From: Henriciella sp.
GTDB lineage: Bacteria > Pseudomonadota > Alphaproteobacteria > Caulobacterales > Hyphomonadaceae
Assembly (NCBI RefSeq): GCF_029937755.1
Contig: NZ_JAPYPG010000004.1
Location: forward strand, 186,001 to 250,000
DNA: 64,000 nt
Direction: 5' to 3'
Shown here: positions 17,192 through 25,779 of the stretch, piece after piece
Numbering within the stretch: position 1 is the stretch's first letter
Layout of the letters: the number at the start of each line of letters is the position of its first letter
Translations under genes and position numbers: made by a program
Notes under the pieces: generated by a model
The model's input: only the letters and a program-made list of their open reading frames with translations
The model's database searches: none
Told to the model about the DNA's origin: nothing

Positions 17192-17664
17192 GGGCTTGCC
17201 TCGCCGCGCTTGCCGGCGGCCTTCTCCTGACCGGTGGCTGCACTGAGGCGGAGACCGAGCAGCGCCTCGCCGAACCGGTGACGGTAGAGGGTGATGCTAT
17301 CCCGGCCCCACTTGGCGGCGAGACAGGCGATGCAGCACGCGGACGCGTCGTCTTCGTCGATCGTGAGCAGGGTCATTGCGTCCTTTGCCATCAGGTGGAC
17401 GGGCTGGACGCAGAATTTCAGGGCAATGTCGGCCCGGCGCTGACGGGGCTCGGCGACCGGCTGGACCCGGCGCAGATCCGCCTGCGGGTGGCCGACGCGC
17501 AAAGGATTTGGCCGGATACGGTCATGCCCTCATATTACAGGGTGTACGGCCTCAATCAGGTCGGCGAAGAGTATCGCGGCGAACCCGCTCTCACCGCGCG
17601 CCAGATCGAGGATCTGGTCGCCTGGCTCGCAGCGCTGAAGACGGAAGGCAATGAAGATGGCTGA
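17188..17664 (+). CDS. soxX: SoxX, sulfur-oxidation c-type cytochrome subunit
   Basis: 158-residue monohaem partner of SoxA. The SoxAX complex attaches a sulfur substrate oxidatively to the carrier SoxYZ. The signal peptide has a lipobox (LTGGC). The haem site is CVLCH at residues 64-68, and Met113 in MPSYYR is the likely axial ligand, the hallmark of SoxX. FQGNVGPALTGLGDRL and RQIEDLVAWLAALK complete the family pattern. It overlaps fccB by 4 bases and soxY by 14 bases, so the sox genes are tightly coupled to the Mo hydroxylase and flavoprotein genes. Confidence 0.9.
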   Translation: MRACLAALAGGLLLTGGCTEAETEQRLAEPVTVEGDAIPAPLGGETGDAARGRVVFVDREQGHCVLCHQVDGLDAEFQGNVGPALTGLGDRLDPAQIRLRVADAQRIWPDTVMPSYYRVYGLNQVGEEYRGEPALTARQIEDLVAWLAALKTEGNEDG

Positions 17665-18121
17665 GAATTCTTTCACGCTGACACGGCGCCTGATGCTGAC
17701 CGGTCTCGGGGCCGGTGTGCTGTCGAGCGCCCTGCCCTTTTCGGCCCTTGGCGAACCGGAAGATGCCGACAAGGCGATCCGGGACCTGTTTGGTGACGGA
17801 GAGATCAGGGAAGGCAAGGTCACGGTGAAGCTGCCGCCCATTGCCGAGAACGGCAATTCGGTCGCGATCACGGTGTCTGTCGACAGCCCGATGAGCGAAG
17901 CCGACCATGTCAGACGCATTGGCCTGTTTTCGCCGCGCAACCCGATCCCGGAACTGGCCGTCTTCGAACTCGGCCCGCGCGCCGGAAAGGCGGAAGTCTC
18001 GACCCGTATCCGCATGGCGGGCACGCAGCGCATCCGCGCGGTTGCGGAGATGAGTGACGGGTCACTCTGGATGGGCAGTGCCAGCACCGTCGTGACGCTC
18101 GCAGCCTGTGTGATCGGATAG
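17651..18121 (+). CDS. soxY: SoxY, sulfur carrier subunit with a non-canonical tail
   Basis: 156-residue carrier that, with SoxZ, holds the sulfur substrate on a C-terminal cysteine. Tat signal LTRRLMLTG at the N-terminus; family blocks VTVKLPPIAENGNSVAI, VDSPMSEADHVRRI, TRIRMAGTQ and AVAEMSDGSLWMG. SoxY normally ends in GGCGG on a flexible arm; here the end is LAACVIG, with Cys153 kept but its glycines replaced. This may change access of the arm to partner enzymes. The start could also be ATG 17657 (two codons later). It overlaps soxX by 14 bases and is followed by soxZ after 9 bases. Identity is secure; the tail is the notable oddity. Confidence 0.9.
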   Translation: MKMAENSFTLTRRLMLTGLGAGVLSSALPFSALGEPEDADKAIRDLFGDGEIREGKVTVKLPPIAENGNSVAITVSVDSPMSEADHVRRIGLFSPRNPIPELAVFELGPRAGKAEVSTRIRMAGTQRIRAVAEMSDGSLWMGSASTVVTLAACVIG

Positions 18122-18130
18122 GAGGCACCC

Positions 18131-18448
18131 ATGACCATCCGGATTTCTGCTCCCGACACCGCCAGCAAAGGTGACATCATCGAACTCAAGGCGATGATCC
18201 AGCACCCGATGGAAACCGGCTATCGCAGCGGCTCGCGCGGCGAGAACATTCCGCGCGACATCATCACCCGGTTTGAATGCCGCTATAATGGCGAGACGGT
18301 GTTTGCCGCCGACTTCCATCCGGGCATCGCGGCCAATCCTTTCCTGACGTTCTATACCAAGGCCACGGAGTCCGGCACACTCGCATTCGAGTGGACTGAC
18401 CAGGATGGCGAAAGCTGGTCCGAGAGCCACGAGATTACTGTGGAATGA
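18131..18448 (+). CDS. soxZ: SoxZ, sulfur carrier complex subunit
   Basis: 105 residues, the usual SoxZ size, forming the heterodimer with SoxY. Characteristic sequence: STASKGDIIELKAMIQHPMETGYR-type N-terminus (here SAPDTASKGDIIELKAMI), NIPRDIITRFECRYNGETVF, HPGIAANPFLTFYTKATESG and a final immunoglobulin-like strand. No signal peptide: SoxZ is normally exported together with SoxY through the SoxY Tat signal. A good ribosome site (TAGGAGG) precedes the ATG, and the stop overlaps the soxA start by 4 bases. Confidence 0.95.
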   Translation: MTIRISAPDTASKGDIIELKAMIQHPMETGYRSGSRGENIPRDIITRFECRYNGETVFAADFHPGIAANPFLTFYTKATESGTLAFEWTDQDGESWSESHEITVE

Positions 18449-19239
18449 GAAGCCTGGGCGCCGCCGCGCTCCTGCTGCTGGCAGCCTGCTCTGGCAGTCG
18501 CGGAGAGGGCCCTGCCCCCGAGCGCACAACCCTGCCCGATGAGGTAAAGCAGACCGGCACCGCCTTCCTGCAGCCCGAGACCCGTGCCCTGCAGGAAGAT
18601 GATTTCGCCAATCCCGGCATGCTCTGGGTCGACCGGGGCCGCTCACTCTTCCGCGAGACGATCGGCCAGTCCAAATCCTGCGCGGCCTGTCACGGCGAGG
18701 ATGGCAGCGAGCTGGACGCCGCCGCCTCGCACTATCCGCAGGTGGACGAGGAGTCCGGCGAGCTGGTCAATCTCGAAGGCCGCATCAATCTCTGCCGCAC
18801 GCGCCATCAGGGGCTTGAGCCGCTCGACTATGAAAGCGACCCGCTGCTCGCCCTGACGACCTATGTCGCGCACCTCTCGGAAGGTGCGCCCATGTCGGTC
18901 GATGTCAGCGGGGCGGCAGCGCCGTACTACGAGCAAGGTCAGGATTATTTCTTCACGAAACGCGGTCAGTTCAATCTCGCCTGCAGCCAGTGCCACAATG
19001 AACATTGGGGCGAGAAACTGCGCGGCGACACGATCAGCCAGGGCCATGGCAACAGCTTCCCGGCCTACCGGCTCGAATGGCAGACGCTCGGCTCGCTTCA
19101 CCGGCGGCTGAGCGACTGCGATGCGGGCGTGCGGGCCGAGCCTTATCCGCTTGGGTCTGATATCTATACCGCTGTCGAACTCTATCTCGCCAAACGGGCC
19201 GAGGGGCTGCCTGTCGAAACCCCAGGGATCAGACGATGA
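18445..19239 (+). CDS. soxA: SoxA, dihaem cytochrome of the SoxAX complex
   Basis: 264-residue catalytic partner of SoxX, exported via a lipoprotein-type signal (LLLAAC). Two haem motifs: CAACH at residues 79-83 and CSQCH at 180-184. The active-site cysteine that carries the persulfide and ligates haem is Cys225 in LSDCDAGVRAEPY, the signature of SoxA. Both haems are kept, whereas some SoxA proteins have lost the N-terminal one. The gene overlaps soxZ and the ModE-like gene by 4 bases each. It is the last Sox protein gene: no soxB, soxC or soxD follows. Confidence 0.92.
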   Translation: MRSLGAAALLLLAACSGSRGEGPAPERTTLPDEVKQTGTAFLQPETRALQEDDFANPGMLWVDRGRSLFRETIGQSKSCAACHGEDGSELDAAASHYPQVDEESGELVNLEGRINLCRTRHQGLEPLDYESDPLLALTTYVAHLSEGAPMSVDVSGAAAPYYEQGQDYFFTKRGQFNLACSQCHNEHWGEKLRGDTISQGHGNSFPAYRLEWQTLGSLHRRLSDCDAGVRAEPYPLGSDIYTAVELYLAKRAEGLPVETPGIRR

Positions 19240-19598
19240 GCGACCACGAAGAAGCCAGCCTCAGCATTCGCATCAACCTCGCCAATGGCGGGCGGTTCGG
19301 GCCGGGCAAGGCCGCGCTTCTCCGCGCCATCGCAGAGGCCGGATCGATCAGGGCCGCCGCGCAGGCGCTGTCCATGTCCTATCCGCGCGCGTTGAAGCTG
19401 ATTGAGGAAATGAATGCCGACTTCGCCGATCCGCTGGTCCAATCGAGTGTGGGCGGGTCCGAGCGTGGCGGCTCGGCGCTTTCGGACACCGGCAAGGCCG
19501 TGCTTGCGGCTTATGATGATGTCTGCGCCGAGGCAGGCAACTCGACCGGCGTCATTCTTGAACGCCTCTCATCGCTGCAATCCCTGGATCAGGGCTAG
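19236..19598 (+). CDS. ModE-like winged helix-turn-helix protein (DNA-binding domain only)
   Basis: 120 residues corresponding to the N-terminal LysR-like winged helix domain of the molybdate regulator ModE (LANGGRFGPGKAALLRAIAEAGSIRAAAQALSMSY, then PRALKLIEEMNADF and GGSERGGSALSDTGKAVLAAY). The C-terminal Mop/TOBE molybdate-binding domains of full ModE are missing, so direct molybdate sensing is doubtful. It overlaps the soxA stop and precedes the cofactor genes by 36 bases, placing it as the likely autoregulator linking the enzyme half to the molybdenum-cofactor half of this operon. Confidence 0.8.
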   Translation: MSDHEEASLSIRINLANGGRFGPGKAALLRAIAEAGSIRAAAQALSMSYPRALKLIEEMNADFADPLVQSSVGGSERGGSALSDTGKAVLAAYDDVCAEAGNSTGVILERLSSLQSLDQG

Positions 19599-19633
19599 CC
19601 TCGCTCTAAATCACCGTTTACAACGGACATCTG

Positions 19634-21124
19634 ATGAGCCCGATGCAGCGCTATCTCGAACACCCGGAAGACGTTCTCGGCCAGTGGCTCGACTGGCGGC
19701 GCGATGGTGCTGTGGCGCTTATTATGGTCACCACCACAGAAGGCGGCGCCGTGCGGGAAGCCGGCGCGCTCATGGCTGTCACCGATGAAAGCCAGGCGGC
19801 GGGCTACATTTCCGGCGGATGTATCGACGCCGATGTCATCCTGCAGGCTGAGGCCGCGTTGAAGAGCGGCGAGACGATGTCGCTGCGCTATGGCGCCGGC
19901 TCACCCTTTGTCGATCTCCCCCTGCCCTGCGGCGGCGCAATCGAGGTCACCATCCTTCCAGATGCGGATGAAGCGACGCTGCGCAAATGCCATGATGCGC
20001 TGGCAGCACGGCGCCCGGCGCGGCTGGCGCTTGGCGGGTTTGACGCGCGCTACACGCCGAAGCTCCGCCTGCGGATTGCCGGGCGCGGGGCGGACCCGCT
20101 GGCGCTTGCCCGGCTAGCCAGGGCGAGCGGCGTGGATGCAGCACTGCAACTGCGCGACGGCGAAGATGTGCAGGCTGCCCTGTTGGAAGGCTTCGACACG
20201 GTAAATGCGCTCGACACGCCAACCGACCTGCCACCCCTGGACGATGATCCGTGGACGGCCTTCATCCTGATGTTCCATGACGGCGACTGGGAAGCCCCGC
20301 TGCTGAGGCAGGCGCTTGAGGGCCCGGCCTTCTATGTCGGCGCTGTCGGGTCCCGCCGCACCCATGCCCGGCGCTGCGATGCGCTGCGGGAGCAGGGCGT
20401 GGCCGAGACAGACATTGCCCGCATCCACGGGCCGGTCGGGCTGATCCCGTCCATGCGCGATGCCTCCATGCTGGCGGTTTCGACACTGGGCGAGATCGTT
20501 GCCACCTACCATCAGACCGCCAAAACCCCCTTTGCCCACACGGCCCTCATGATGCTCGCGGCTGGCGCATCGGCCCGCTTCGAGGAAGGCGACAAACTGC
20601 TCGCGCCGTATGAAGGTGAGCCCGTCATCTCGCACGCCGCTAGCCTTCTGGAAGCGGAAGACGCTGCCTCGCGCCTCGCGGTCATCCGTCCGGAGGCGAT
20701 GAAGCGGGCGAGCCTGCTCGGCCAGAGCTGGCACATCGTCGAAAATGCGGAGGCGGCCAGCGGTCAGGCCAGTTCGCTGCGCGCCGGGGTCGAAGCTGCG
20801 CGCCAGGACGGCCGCGTTCAGCAAGTCCTTGTCCTGCTTGCCGACATGCCGGCCGTGCCGGAGCATCACTTGCGCAAGCTCCAGCGCGCCATCAACACGG
20901 GCGCCACAGCCGCCATGACCGAGTGCGGCGGCAAGCTGATGCCACCCGCCATCTTCACCCGTAAGACCTTCGATGCGCTGATGCAGGTCGAGGGCGACCG
21001 GGGCGCGAAAGGCGTCTTCACAACACTCACCAACACCGCAACCATTGTGCTCGATCCCGCGTTGGGGATCGACATCGACACGATGGATGATCTCGCAAAA
21101 CACCAGGAGGCGCTTCATGCCTGA
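19634..21124 (+). CDS. XdhC-MocA fusion: Mo-hydroxylase maturation factor and molybdopterin cytidylyltransferase
   Basis: 496 residues with two domains. Residues 1 to about 300 are an XdhC/CoxF-type chaperone ([69 protein letters not shown]), which binds and sulfurates or inserts the Mo cofactor into xanthine-oxidase-family enzymes. Residues about 305-496 are a nucleotidyltransferase ([43 protein letters not shown]) of the MocA type, which makes molybdopterin cytosine dinucleotide. These are usually separate proteins, although such fusions occur. It matches the needs of the IorB enzyme at the operon's start. The stop overlaps the moaA start by 8 bases. Confidence 0.85.
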   Translation: MSPMQRYLEHPEDVLGQWLDWRRDGAVALIMVTTTEGGAVREAGALMAVTDESQAAGYISGGCIDADVILQAEAALKSGETMSLRYGAGSPFVDLPLPCGGAIEVTILPDADEATLRKCHDALAARRPARLALGGFDARYTPKLRLRIAGRGADPLALARLARASGVDAALQLRDGEDVQAALLEGFDTVNALDTPTDLPPLDDDPWTAFILMFHDGDWEAPLLRQALEGPAFYVGAVGSRRTHARRCDALREQGVAETDIARIHGPVGLIPSMRDASMLAVSTLGEIVATYHQTAKTPFAHTALMMLAAGASARFEEGDKLLAPYEGEPVISHAASLLEAEDAASRLAVIRPEAMKRASLLGQSWHIVENAEAASGQASSLRAGVEAARQDGRVQQVLVLLADMPAVPEHHLRKLQRAINTGATAAMTECGGKLMPPAIFTRKTFDALMQVEGDRGAKGVFTTLTNTATIVLDPALGIDIDTMDDLAKHQEALHA

Positions 21125-22139
21125 CGGCCAGAGCCCCCCGCCGCTGACGGATGTCTTCGGGCGCACCGTCTCGTACCTCCGCTTGTCGGTGACGGATCGC
21201 TGCGACCTGCGCTGCACCTACTGTATGGCCGAACACATGACCTTCCTTCCGAAGAAGGACCTGCTCAGCCTGGAAGAACTCGAGACCGTGGCTGCGGCCT
21301 TTATCCGCCGCGGCGTGCGCAAAATCCGGATCACGGGCGGCGAGCCCCTCGTGCGCAAGGATATCGGAGACCTGTTCGACCGGCTCGGTCGCCACATGGG
21401 CGAAGGTCTCGACGAACTGACATTGACGACAAATGCGACCCTGCTGGCCCAGCATGCCGAGCGGCTTTATGCGGCGGGTGTGCGGCGGGTGAATGTGTCG
21501 CTCGATACGCTCGACCCCGTCATGTTCAAGACGATCACGCGGCTTGGCGACCTGCAGAAGTCGCTCGACGGGATAGAGGCGGCCAGACAGGCAGGCCTGA
21601 AGGTGAAGATCAACACGGTCGCACTGAAGCATCAGAATGCTGCCGAGATCCCCGCCATGGTCGAATGGGCGCACGCGCAAGGCTTCGACATGACGCTGAT
21701 CGAGGTGATGCCGCTCGGCCTGACGGGCGAGGATCGCGTCGACCAGTATGTGCCGCTGTTTGAAATTCGCGACCAGCTTGCCGATCGCTGGAACCTCACC
21801 GATGAGGAAGGCCGCGACGCGCAGGCCGGCCCGTCGCGTTATGTGCGTATTGCCGAGACCGGCGGGCGGCTCGGTTTCATCACGCCGCTGACCAATAATT
21901 TCTGTGCCGGCTGCAACCGGGTTCGCGTTACCTGTACGGGGCGTATCTATATGTGCCTCGGACAGGACGATCATGTCGACCTGCGCGCCGCGCTGCGGGA
22001 CGCCGAGCATCCGGCCCTTGCGCTCGATGAGGCGCTCGATACCGCGCTTATGCGCAAGCCAGAGAAGCATGAATTCGCCATCCGCGAGCGTGGCGAGGCC
22101 CCGGCCCTGCCCCGCCACATGTCGATGACGGGGGGCTGA
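21117..22139 (+). CDS. moaA: MoaA, GTP 3',8-cyclase
   Basis: Radical SAM enzyme of 340 residues that starts molybdopterin synthesis from GTP, together with MoaC. I chose ATG 21117, which has an AGGAGG site 6 bases upstream and gives the usual MoaA start ([22 protein letters not shown]). The SAM cluster motif is CDLRCTYC; the C-terminal GTP-side cluster uses [11 protein letters not shown] plus a later Cys (MCLG); and the protein ends in the conserved GG (MSMTGG). The start overlaps the XdhC-MocA fusion gene, so cofactor synthesis is translationally coupled to the maturation factor. Confidence 0.95.
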   Translation: MPDGQSPPPLTDVFGRTVSYLRLSVTDRCDLRCTYCMAEHMTFLPKKDLLSLEELETVAAAFIRRGVRKIRITGGEPLVRKDIGDLFDRLGRHMGEGLDELTLTTNATLLAQHAERLYAAGVRRVNVSLDTLDPVMFKTITRLGDLQKSLDGIEAARQAGLKVKINTVALKHQNAAEIPAMVEWAHAQGFDMTLIEVMPLGLTGEDRVDQYVPLFEIRDQLADRWNLTDEEGRDAQAGPSRYVRIAETGGRLGFITPLTNNFCAGCNRVRVTCTGRIYMCLGQDDHVDLRAALRDAEHPALALDEALDTALMRKPEKHEFAIRERGEAPALPRHMSMTGG

Positions 22140-22143
22140 GGAA

Positions 22144-22392
22144 ATGGCGCAGATCCTGTTCTTTGGCCGGCTGATGGATGTCACCGGCAAAGCGGAAGAA
22201 ACCATCACCCTGCCCGACACGGTACGCGATACCTCGGCCCTGCGCCGCTGGCTGGATCAGGATCGTGGCCTTCAGGGCGCGCTGCTGGAAAAGACTGTAC
22301 GGCTCGCGATCAATAACGAAATCGTCGCCGATCCCCATCCGGTCAATGACAATGACGAGATCGCCTTCATGCCCCCGGTCGGAGGCGGCTGA
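22144..22392 (+). CDS. moaD: MoaD, molybdopterin synthase small (sulfur carrier) subunit
   Basis: 82-residue ubiquitin-like protein, the thiocarboxylate sulfur donor of molybdopterin synthase. The fold pattern ILFFGRLMDVTGKAEETI...DTSALRRWLDQ and the sequence NDNDEIAFMPPVGGG match MoaD. The extreme C-terminal Gly-Gly, activated as thiocarboxylate, is present. Located 4 bases after moaA and 3 bases before moaE, its enzymatic partner. Confidence 0.93.
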   Translation: MAQILFFGRLMDVTGKAEETITLPDTVRDTSALRRWLDQDRGLQGALLEKTVRLAINNEIVADPHPVNDNDEIAFMPPVGGG

Positions 22393-22395
22393 GCG

Positions 22396-22842
22396 ATGCT
22401 GCGGGTCAGCAGTGAGCCCTTCAATGCGGGCGAGGAGCTCTCCGCCTTCGAGCGCGATGCGGCAGGCGCTGGCGCGGTCGTCAGTTTTACCGGACTGGTG
22501 CGTGACCATGCCTCCAGCGGTGACGTGAAATCACTCTTCCTGCAGGCCTATTCGCCGATGACCGAACGCGGGATCGAGGAAGCTATTACGGCAGCCACGG
22601 AGCGCTGGCCGCTCACCGCGCTGAAGGTCATTCACCGCGTCGGTGAGATGGCGCCGGGCGAGGCGATCGTCTTCGTCGCAACCGCCTCGGCTCATCGCCG
22701 CGCGGCTTTCGAGGCGGCCGATTTCCTGATGGACTATCTCAAGACCGAGGCTGTCTTCTGGAAAAAGGAAGCAACCGAGACAGGTGAACACTGGATCGAC
22801 CCCCGCAGTGAGGATTATCAAGACCGCGCCCGCTGGGCGTAG
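22396..22842 (+). CDS. moaE: MoaE, molybdopterin synthase catalytic subunit
   Basis: 148 residues; inserts two sulfurs into cyclic pyranopterin monophosphate using MoaD thiocarboxylate. Conserved blocks are GAVVSFTGLVRD near residues 25-36, IHRVGEMAPGEAIVFVATASAHRRAAFEAADFLMDYLKTEAVFWKKE, and a C-terminal conserved lysine/tryptophan region. Normal length. It follows moaD directly and lies 15 bases before moaB. Confidence 0.94.
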   Translation: MLRVSSEPFNAGEELSAFERDAAGAGAVVSFTGLVRDHASSGDVKSLFLQAYSPMTERGIEEAITAATERWPLTALKVIHRVGEMAPGEAIVFVATASAHRRAAFEAADFLMDYLKTEAVFWKKEATETGEHWIDPRSEDYQDRARWA

Positions 22843-22857
22843 GTGTGAGGGAGAAAC

Positions 22858-23403
22858 ATGCAAGGCATCAATGAAAGCCTGGACTTCCAGCAGGTGCGTA
22901 TCGCCATCCTGGTGATGAGCGACACGCGGACACTGGACACAGACACCTCTGGCAAAGTGCTGGCCGACAGGATCGAGGACGCCGGCCACTTGGTCGCTGA
23001 CCGCAAGATCGTTCCGGACGACAAGGCGGCCATCCGCACGCAGGTTTCCACATGGATTGCGGATCCGGACGTGGACGTCGTCATCACGTCAGGCGGCACC
23101 GGCCTGACCGGCCGGGACGTGACGCCGGAAGCCATCACCCCGCTCTTCGACAAGGTCATCGACGGTTTCTCGGTGATCTTTCACCAGGTGAGCTATCAGA
23201 GCGTCGGCCTGTCCACGCTGCAGTCACGCGCCATTGCCGGCGTGGCGAGCGGGACGTTCGTCTTCTGCCTGCCGGGCTCGAACGGCGCGGTGAAGGATGG
23301 CTGGGACAAGGTCATCTCGCTGCAGCTCGACAGCCGCCACAAGCCCTGCAATCTGGTCGAGCTGATGCCCCGCCTGATGGAGCATATGGAGCACGATCAT
23401 TGA
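22858..23403 (+). CDS. moaB: MoaB/MogA-type molybdopterin adenylyltransferase
   Basis: 181 residues; adenylates molybdopterin so that MoeA can insert molybdate. Motifs [31 protein letters not shown] and [19 protein letters not shown], and a late [18 protein letters not shown] block are typical of MoaB/MogA. GAGGGAGAAAC precedes the ATG. The stop TGA overlaps a TTG start for moaC. No separate mogA is present in the operon, so this protein presumably supplies that step. Confidence 0.92.
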   Translation: MQGINESLDFQQVRIAILVMSDTRTLDTDTSGKVLADRIEDAGHLVADRKIVPDDKAAIRTQVSTWIADPDVDVVITSGGTGLTGRDVTPEAITPLFDKVIDGFSVIFHQVSYQSVGLSTLQSRAIAGVASGTFVFCLPGSNGAVKDGWDKVISLQLDSRHKPCNLVELMPRLMEHMEHDH

Positions 23404-23885
23404 GCGGTGATCTGACACATATCGGGCCGGACGGCCGTGCGCGCATGGTCGATGTGTCCGACAAGGCCGTCACCGCGCGCGAAGCCGTCGCGCAAGGCGT
23501 GGTGCATATGAGCGCCGGGACGCTCAAGCTCGCCCTGTCGCGCGACACAAAGAAGGGCGATCCGCTCGCCGTGGCCGAACTCGCCGGCATAATGGCCGCG
23601 AAGAAGACATCCGACCTCATCCCGCTCTGCCATCCGCTGCCGCTGACCGGTGTGAAGGTGGAGATTTCCCAGCATACCAAAGAAACCGCGCTGGTCGTGA
23701 CCGCGCGGGCCAAGACATCCGGTCAAACGGGTGTCGAGATGGAAGCGCTGACGGCGGTTTCAGCCGCATGCCTGACGCTCTACGACATGTTGAAAGCCGT
23801 CGACAAGGCCATGGTCATCGGCGGGATCGAGCTTGTCGAGAAGACCGGCGGCAAGTCGGGCGATTACAGGAAGGCAGACATTTGA
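23400..23885 (+). CDS. moaC: MoaC, cyclic pyranopterin monophosphate synthase
   Basis: 161 residues completing cyclic pyranopterin formation after MoaA. I place the start at the TTG of 23400, overlapping the moaB stop, because the protein then begins with the canonical [25 protein letters not shown] and a GGAG site lies 7-10 bases upstream; no ATG fits. Family motifs: [37 protein letters not shown], and [18 protein letters not shown]. It overlaps moeA in the same TTGA manner. Confidence 0.92.
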   Translation: MSGDLTHIGPDGRARMVDVSDKAVTAREAVAQGVVHMSAGTLKLALSRDTKKGDPLAVAELAGIMAAKKTSDLIPLCHPLPLTGVKVEISQHTKETALVVTARAKTSGQTGVEMEALTAVSAACLTLYDMLKAVDKAMVIGGIELVEKTGGKSGDYRKADI

Positions 23886-25084
23886 GCGGACTGATTTCCG
23901 TCGACGAGGCCCACCGGCTGCTCGCCGGACAGAGGCCAGATACGGCCTCTGAAACGGTGGGCATCACCGATGCTGAAGGCCGGGTGCTCGCCACCGAGGT
24001 GATCGCAAATGTTTCACGGCCGCCCGCGGCTGTCTCCGCCATGGATGGCTATGCCGTTCGGCTTGCGGATGTTGGCGAGGCTGGGGCCCGGCTGAGCGTA
24101 ATCGGTGAAGCCCCGGCAGGCGCGCCTTTTGCGGGGACGGTCGGGGCAAGCAAAGCGGTCCGTATCTTCACCGGAGCACCGCTGCCTGACGGCGCCGATC
24201 ATATCGTCATCCAGGAAGAGACCGAGCGCGAGGGCGACACCGTCACCTGCCAGGCGTCATATGAAACGCCGGAATATGTGCGGCCCGCGGGCATGGATTT
24301 TCTTGAGGGCGATACGGTTCTGGAGGCGGGCACACGGCTTGGCGCTGGCGAGCTCGCCCTCATCGCTGCCGCCAATCATGGCCAGGTTTCGGTGAGGCGG
24401 AAGCTTCGCGTCGGCATTCTCGCCAATGGCAATGAGCTGAAAGCGCCGGGCGCCACGCTGGCACCGGGCGAGATCGTCAATTCCAATCCGGTGGGCCTTG
24501 CCGCGCTGATCCGGAACTGGGGCGGCGAGCCGGTCGATCTCGGCATTGCTGCCGACACGATGGAAGCCATCCGCAGCGCGATCGCATCAGCCCCCGGCAT
24601 CGACATCTTCCTGCCCGTTGGCGGGGCGTCCGTTGGCGATCATGACCTGATGCGTCCGGCCTTCGCAGCTGAAGGGTTCGAACCGCTGTTCGAGCGGGTG
24701 GCTGTGCGTCCCGGCAAACCGACCTGGTTCTCAATGCATGGCAAGCAGCGCGTCCTCGGCCTGCCGGGCAATCCGGCCTCAGCCATGGTTTGCGCGCATC
24801 TGTTCCTGCAACCGCTGCTGACGGGTGAGGCCCTACCCGTCATCAAGGCGAGACTGGCCTCAGCGGTGCCGCCAAATGGCCCGCGGGAACACTATATGCG
24901 TGCGAGCCTCGCGATCTCGGATGGCGGCGTCGTGACAGCGCGGGCGGCCTCCAATCAGGACAGCTCGCTTATCTCGCCCTTCATCGCGTCCGGCGGTCTC
25001 ATAAGAAGACTGCCCGGCGCTCCTGAAATGGAGGCCGGGCAGATCGTCGATGTTCTGCTGATGCGCCCGCTGGCGGGCGGCTGA
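23882..25084 (+). CDS. moeA: MoeA, molybdopterin molybdenumtransferase
   Basis: 400 residues, the standard length once the TTG at 23882 (overlapping the moaC stop) is taken as start. Inserts molybdenum into adenylated molybdopterin. Visible motifs: [28 protein letters not shown], the substrate-binding [11 protein letters not shown] loop, VRPGKPTWF and [12 protein letters not shown]. It is the last gene of the long operon and its stop abuts the convergent cytochrome gene at 25085 with no intervening terminator. Confidence 0.94.
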   Translation: MSGLISVDEAHRLLAGQRPDTASETVGITDAEGRVLATEVIANVSRPPAAVSAMDGYAVRLADVGEAGARLSVIGEAPAGAPFAGTVGASKAVRIFTGAPLPDGADHIVIQEETEREGDTVTCQASYETPEYVRPAGMDFLEGDTVLEAGTRLGAGELALIAAANHGQVSVRRKLRVGILANGNELKAPGATLAPGEIVNSNPVGLAALIRNWGGEPVDLGIAADTMEAIRSAIASAPGIDIFLPVGGASVGDHDLMRPAFAAEGFEPLFERVAVRPGKPTWFSMHGKQRVLGLPGNPASAMVCAHLFLQPLLTGEALPVIKARLASAVPPNGPREHYMRASLAISDGGVVTARAASNQDSSLISPFIASGGLIRRLPGAPEMEAGQIVDVLLMRPLAGG

Positions 25085-25648
25085 TCAGGACGGCTCGTAG
25101 CCGGATTCAGCCATGATGTAGGCAATGACCGCATGACGGTCGTCCGGGCGTTTCACACCGGCAAAGCTCATCTTGTTGCCCGGCAGGAAGCTGCGCGGGT
25201 TCTCGAGCCATTTTTCCAGCTGCTCCGGCGTCCAGGTAAACTCGGCCTCCTGCAGGGCGCTGGAATAGTCAAAACCCTCTTTGGTGCCAACCTCGCGGCC
25301 GAACAGGCCATGGAGGTTCGGGCCGAGCACAGCCGGGCCACCCTCATCGAGCGTGTGGCAGGACTGGCACTGAAGGAAGACACGCCGGCCGCGATCATAG
25401 TCGGCAGAGGCGTAGGGCTCCGGAAAGCCTGCAAACTGGGACGGGACCGCTTCCTCGGCAGCCACGGTTTCGGCTTCCGGCTCTGCCGGTGTTCCGGCAT
25501 CGGTATCTGTATCGGCAGGCGCCGTTTCACTTTCCACCGGCGGGGTCGGCGCTTCCTCGGTGGGCTCGTCGCCACCGCTTCCACCACACGCGGTGACAAG
25601 CGCAAGGCTGAGGGCGAGGGCAGCGGGTGTTGCAAATCTCAAAGTCAT
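25085..25648 (-). CDS. Cytochrome c lipoprotein with Ala/Pro/Glu-rich linker
   Basis: 187 residues. Lipoprotein signal (LALVTAC), then a low-complexity acidic, Pro/Ala/Thr-rich linker (about residues 25-75), then a class I cytochrome c domain with CQSCH, the LGPNLHGLFGREVGTKEGF block typical of cytochrome c2/c-552 types, and Met ligand in NKMSFAGVKRPDDRHAVIAYI. The layout is a membrane-tethered electron shuttle. It converges on moeA and may serve the upstream oxidases as acceptor, though it is on the opposite strand and is a common respiratory protein. Confidence 0.88.
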   Translation of the reverse strand: MTLRFATPAALALSLALVTACGGSGGDEPTEEAPTPPVESETAPADTDTDAGTPAEPEAETVAAEEAVPSQFAGFPEPYASADYDRGRRVFLQCQSCHTLDEGGPAVLGPNLHGLFGREVGTKEGFDYSSALQEAEFTWTPEQLEKWLENPRSFLPGNKMSFAGVKRPDDRHAVIAYIMAESGYEPS

Positions 25649-25779
25649 TCCGGTCTCCTGACTGGCATTCGAATCCTGACGAAGGCAAACTTATCCCGTC
25701 CCGCAGGGCGATCAAACGCAAATTGGGGATTCACTGGGAGTTTCCGGCCAATGGCCAGGGCAGAGGCGGCCCAGGCGGC

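Noticed and set aside
25084-25085. Terminator between convergent moeA and the cytochrome gene
   Set aside because: The two stop codons abut with no intergenic DNA, so there is no room for one there; any terminator must lie inside a gene and I see no obvious hairpin with a T-run.
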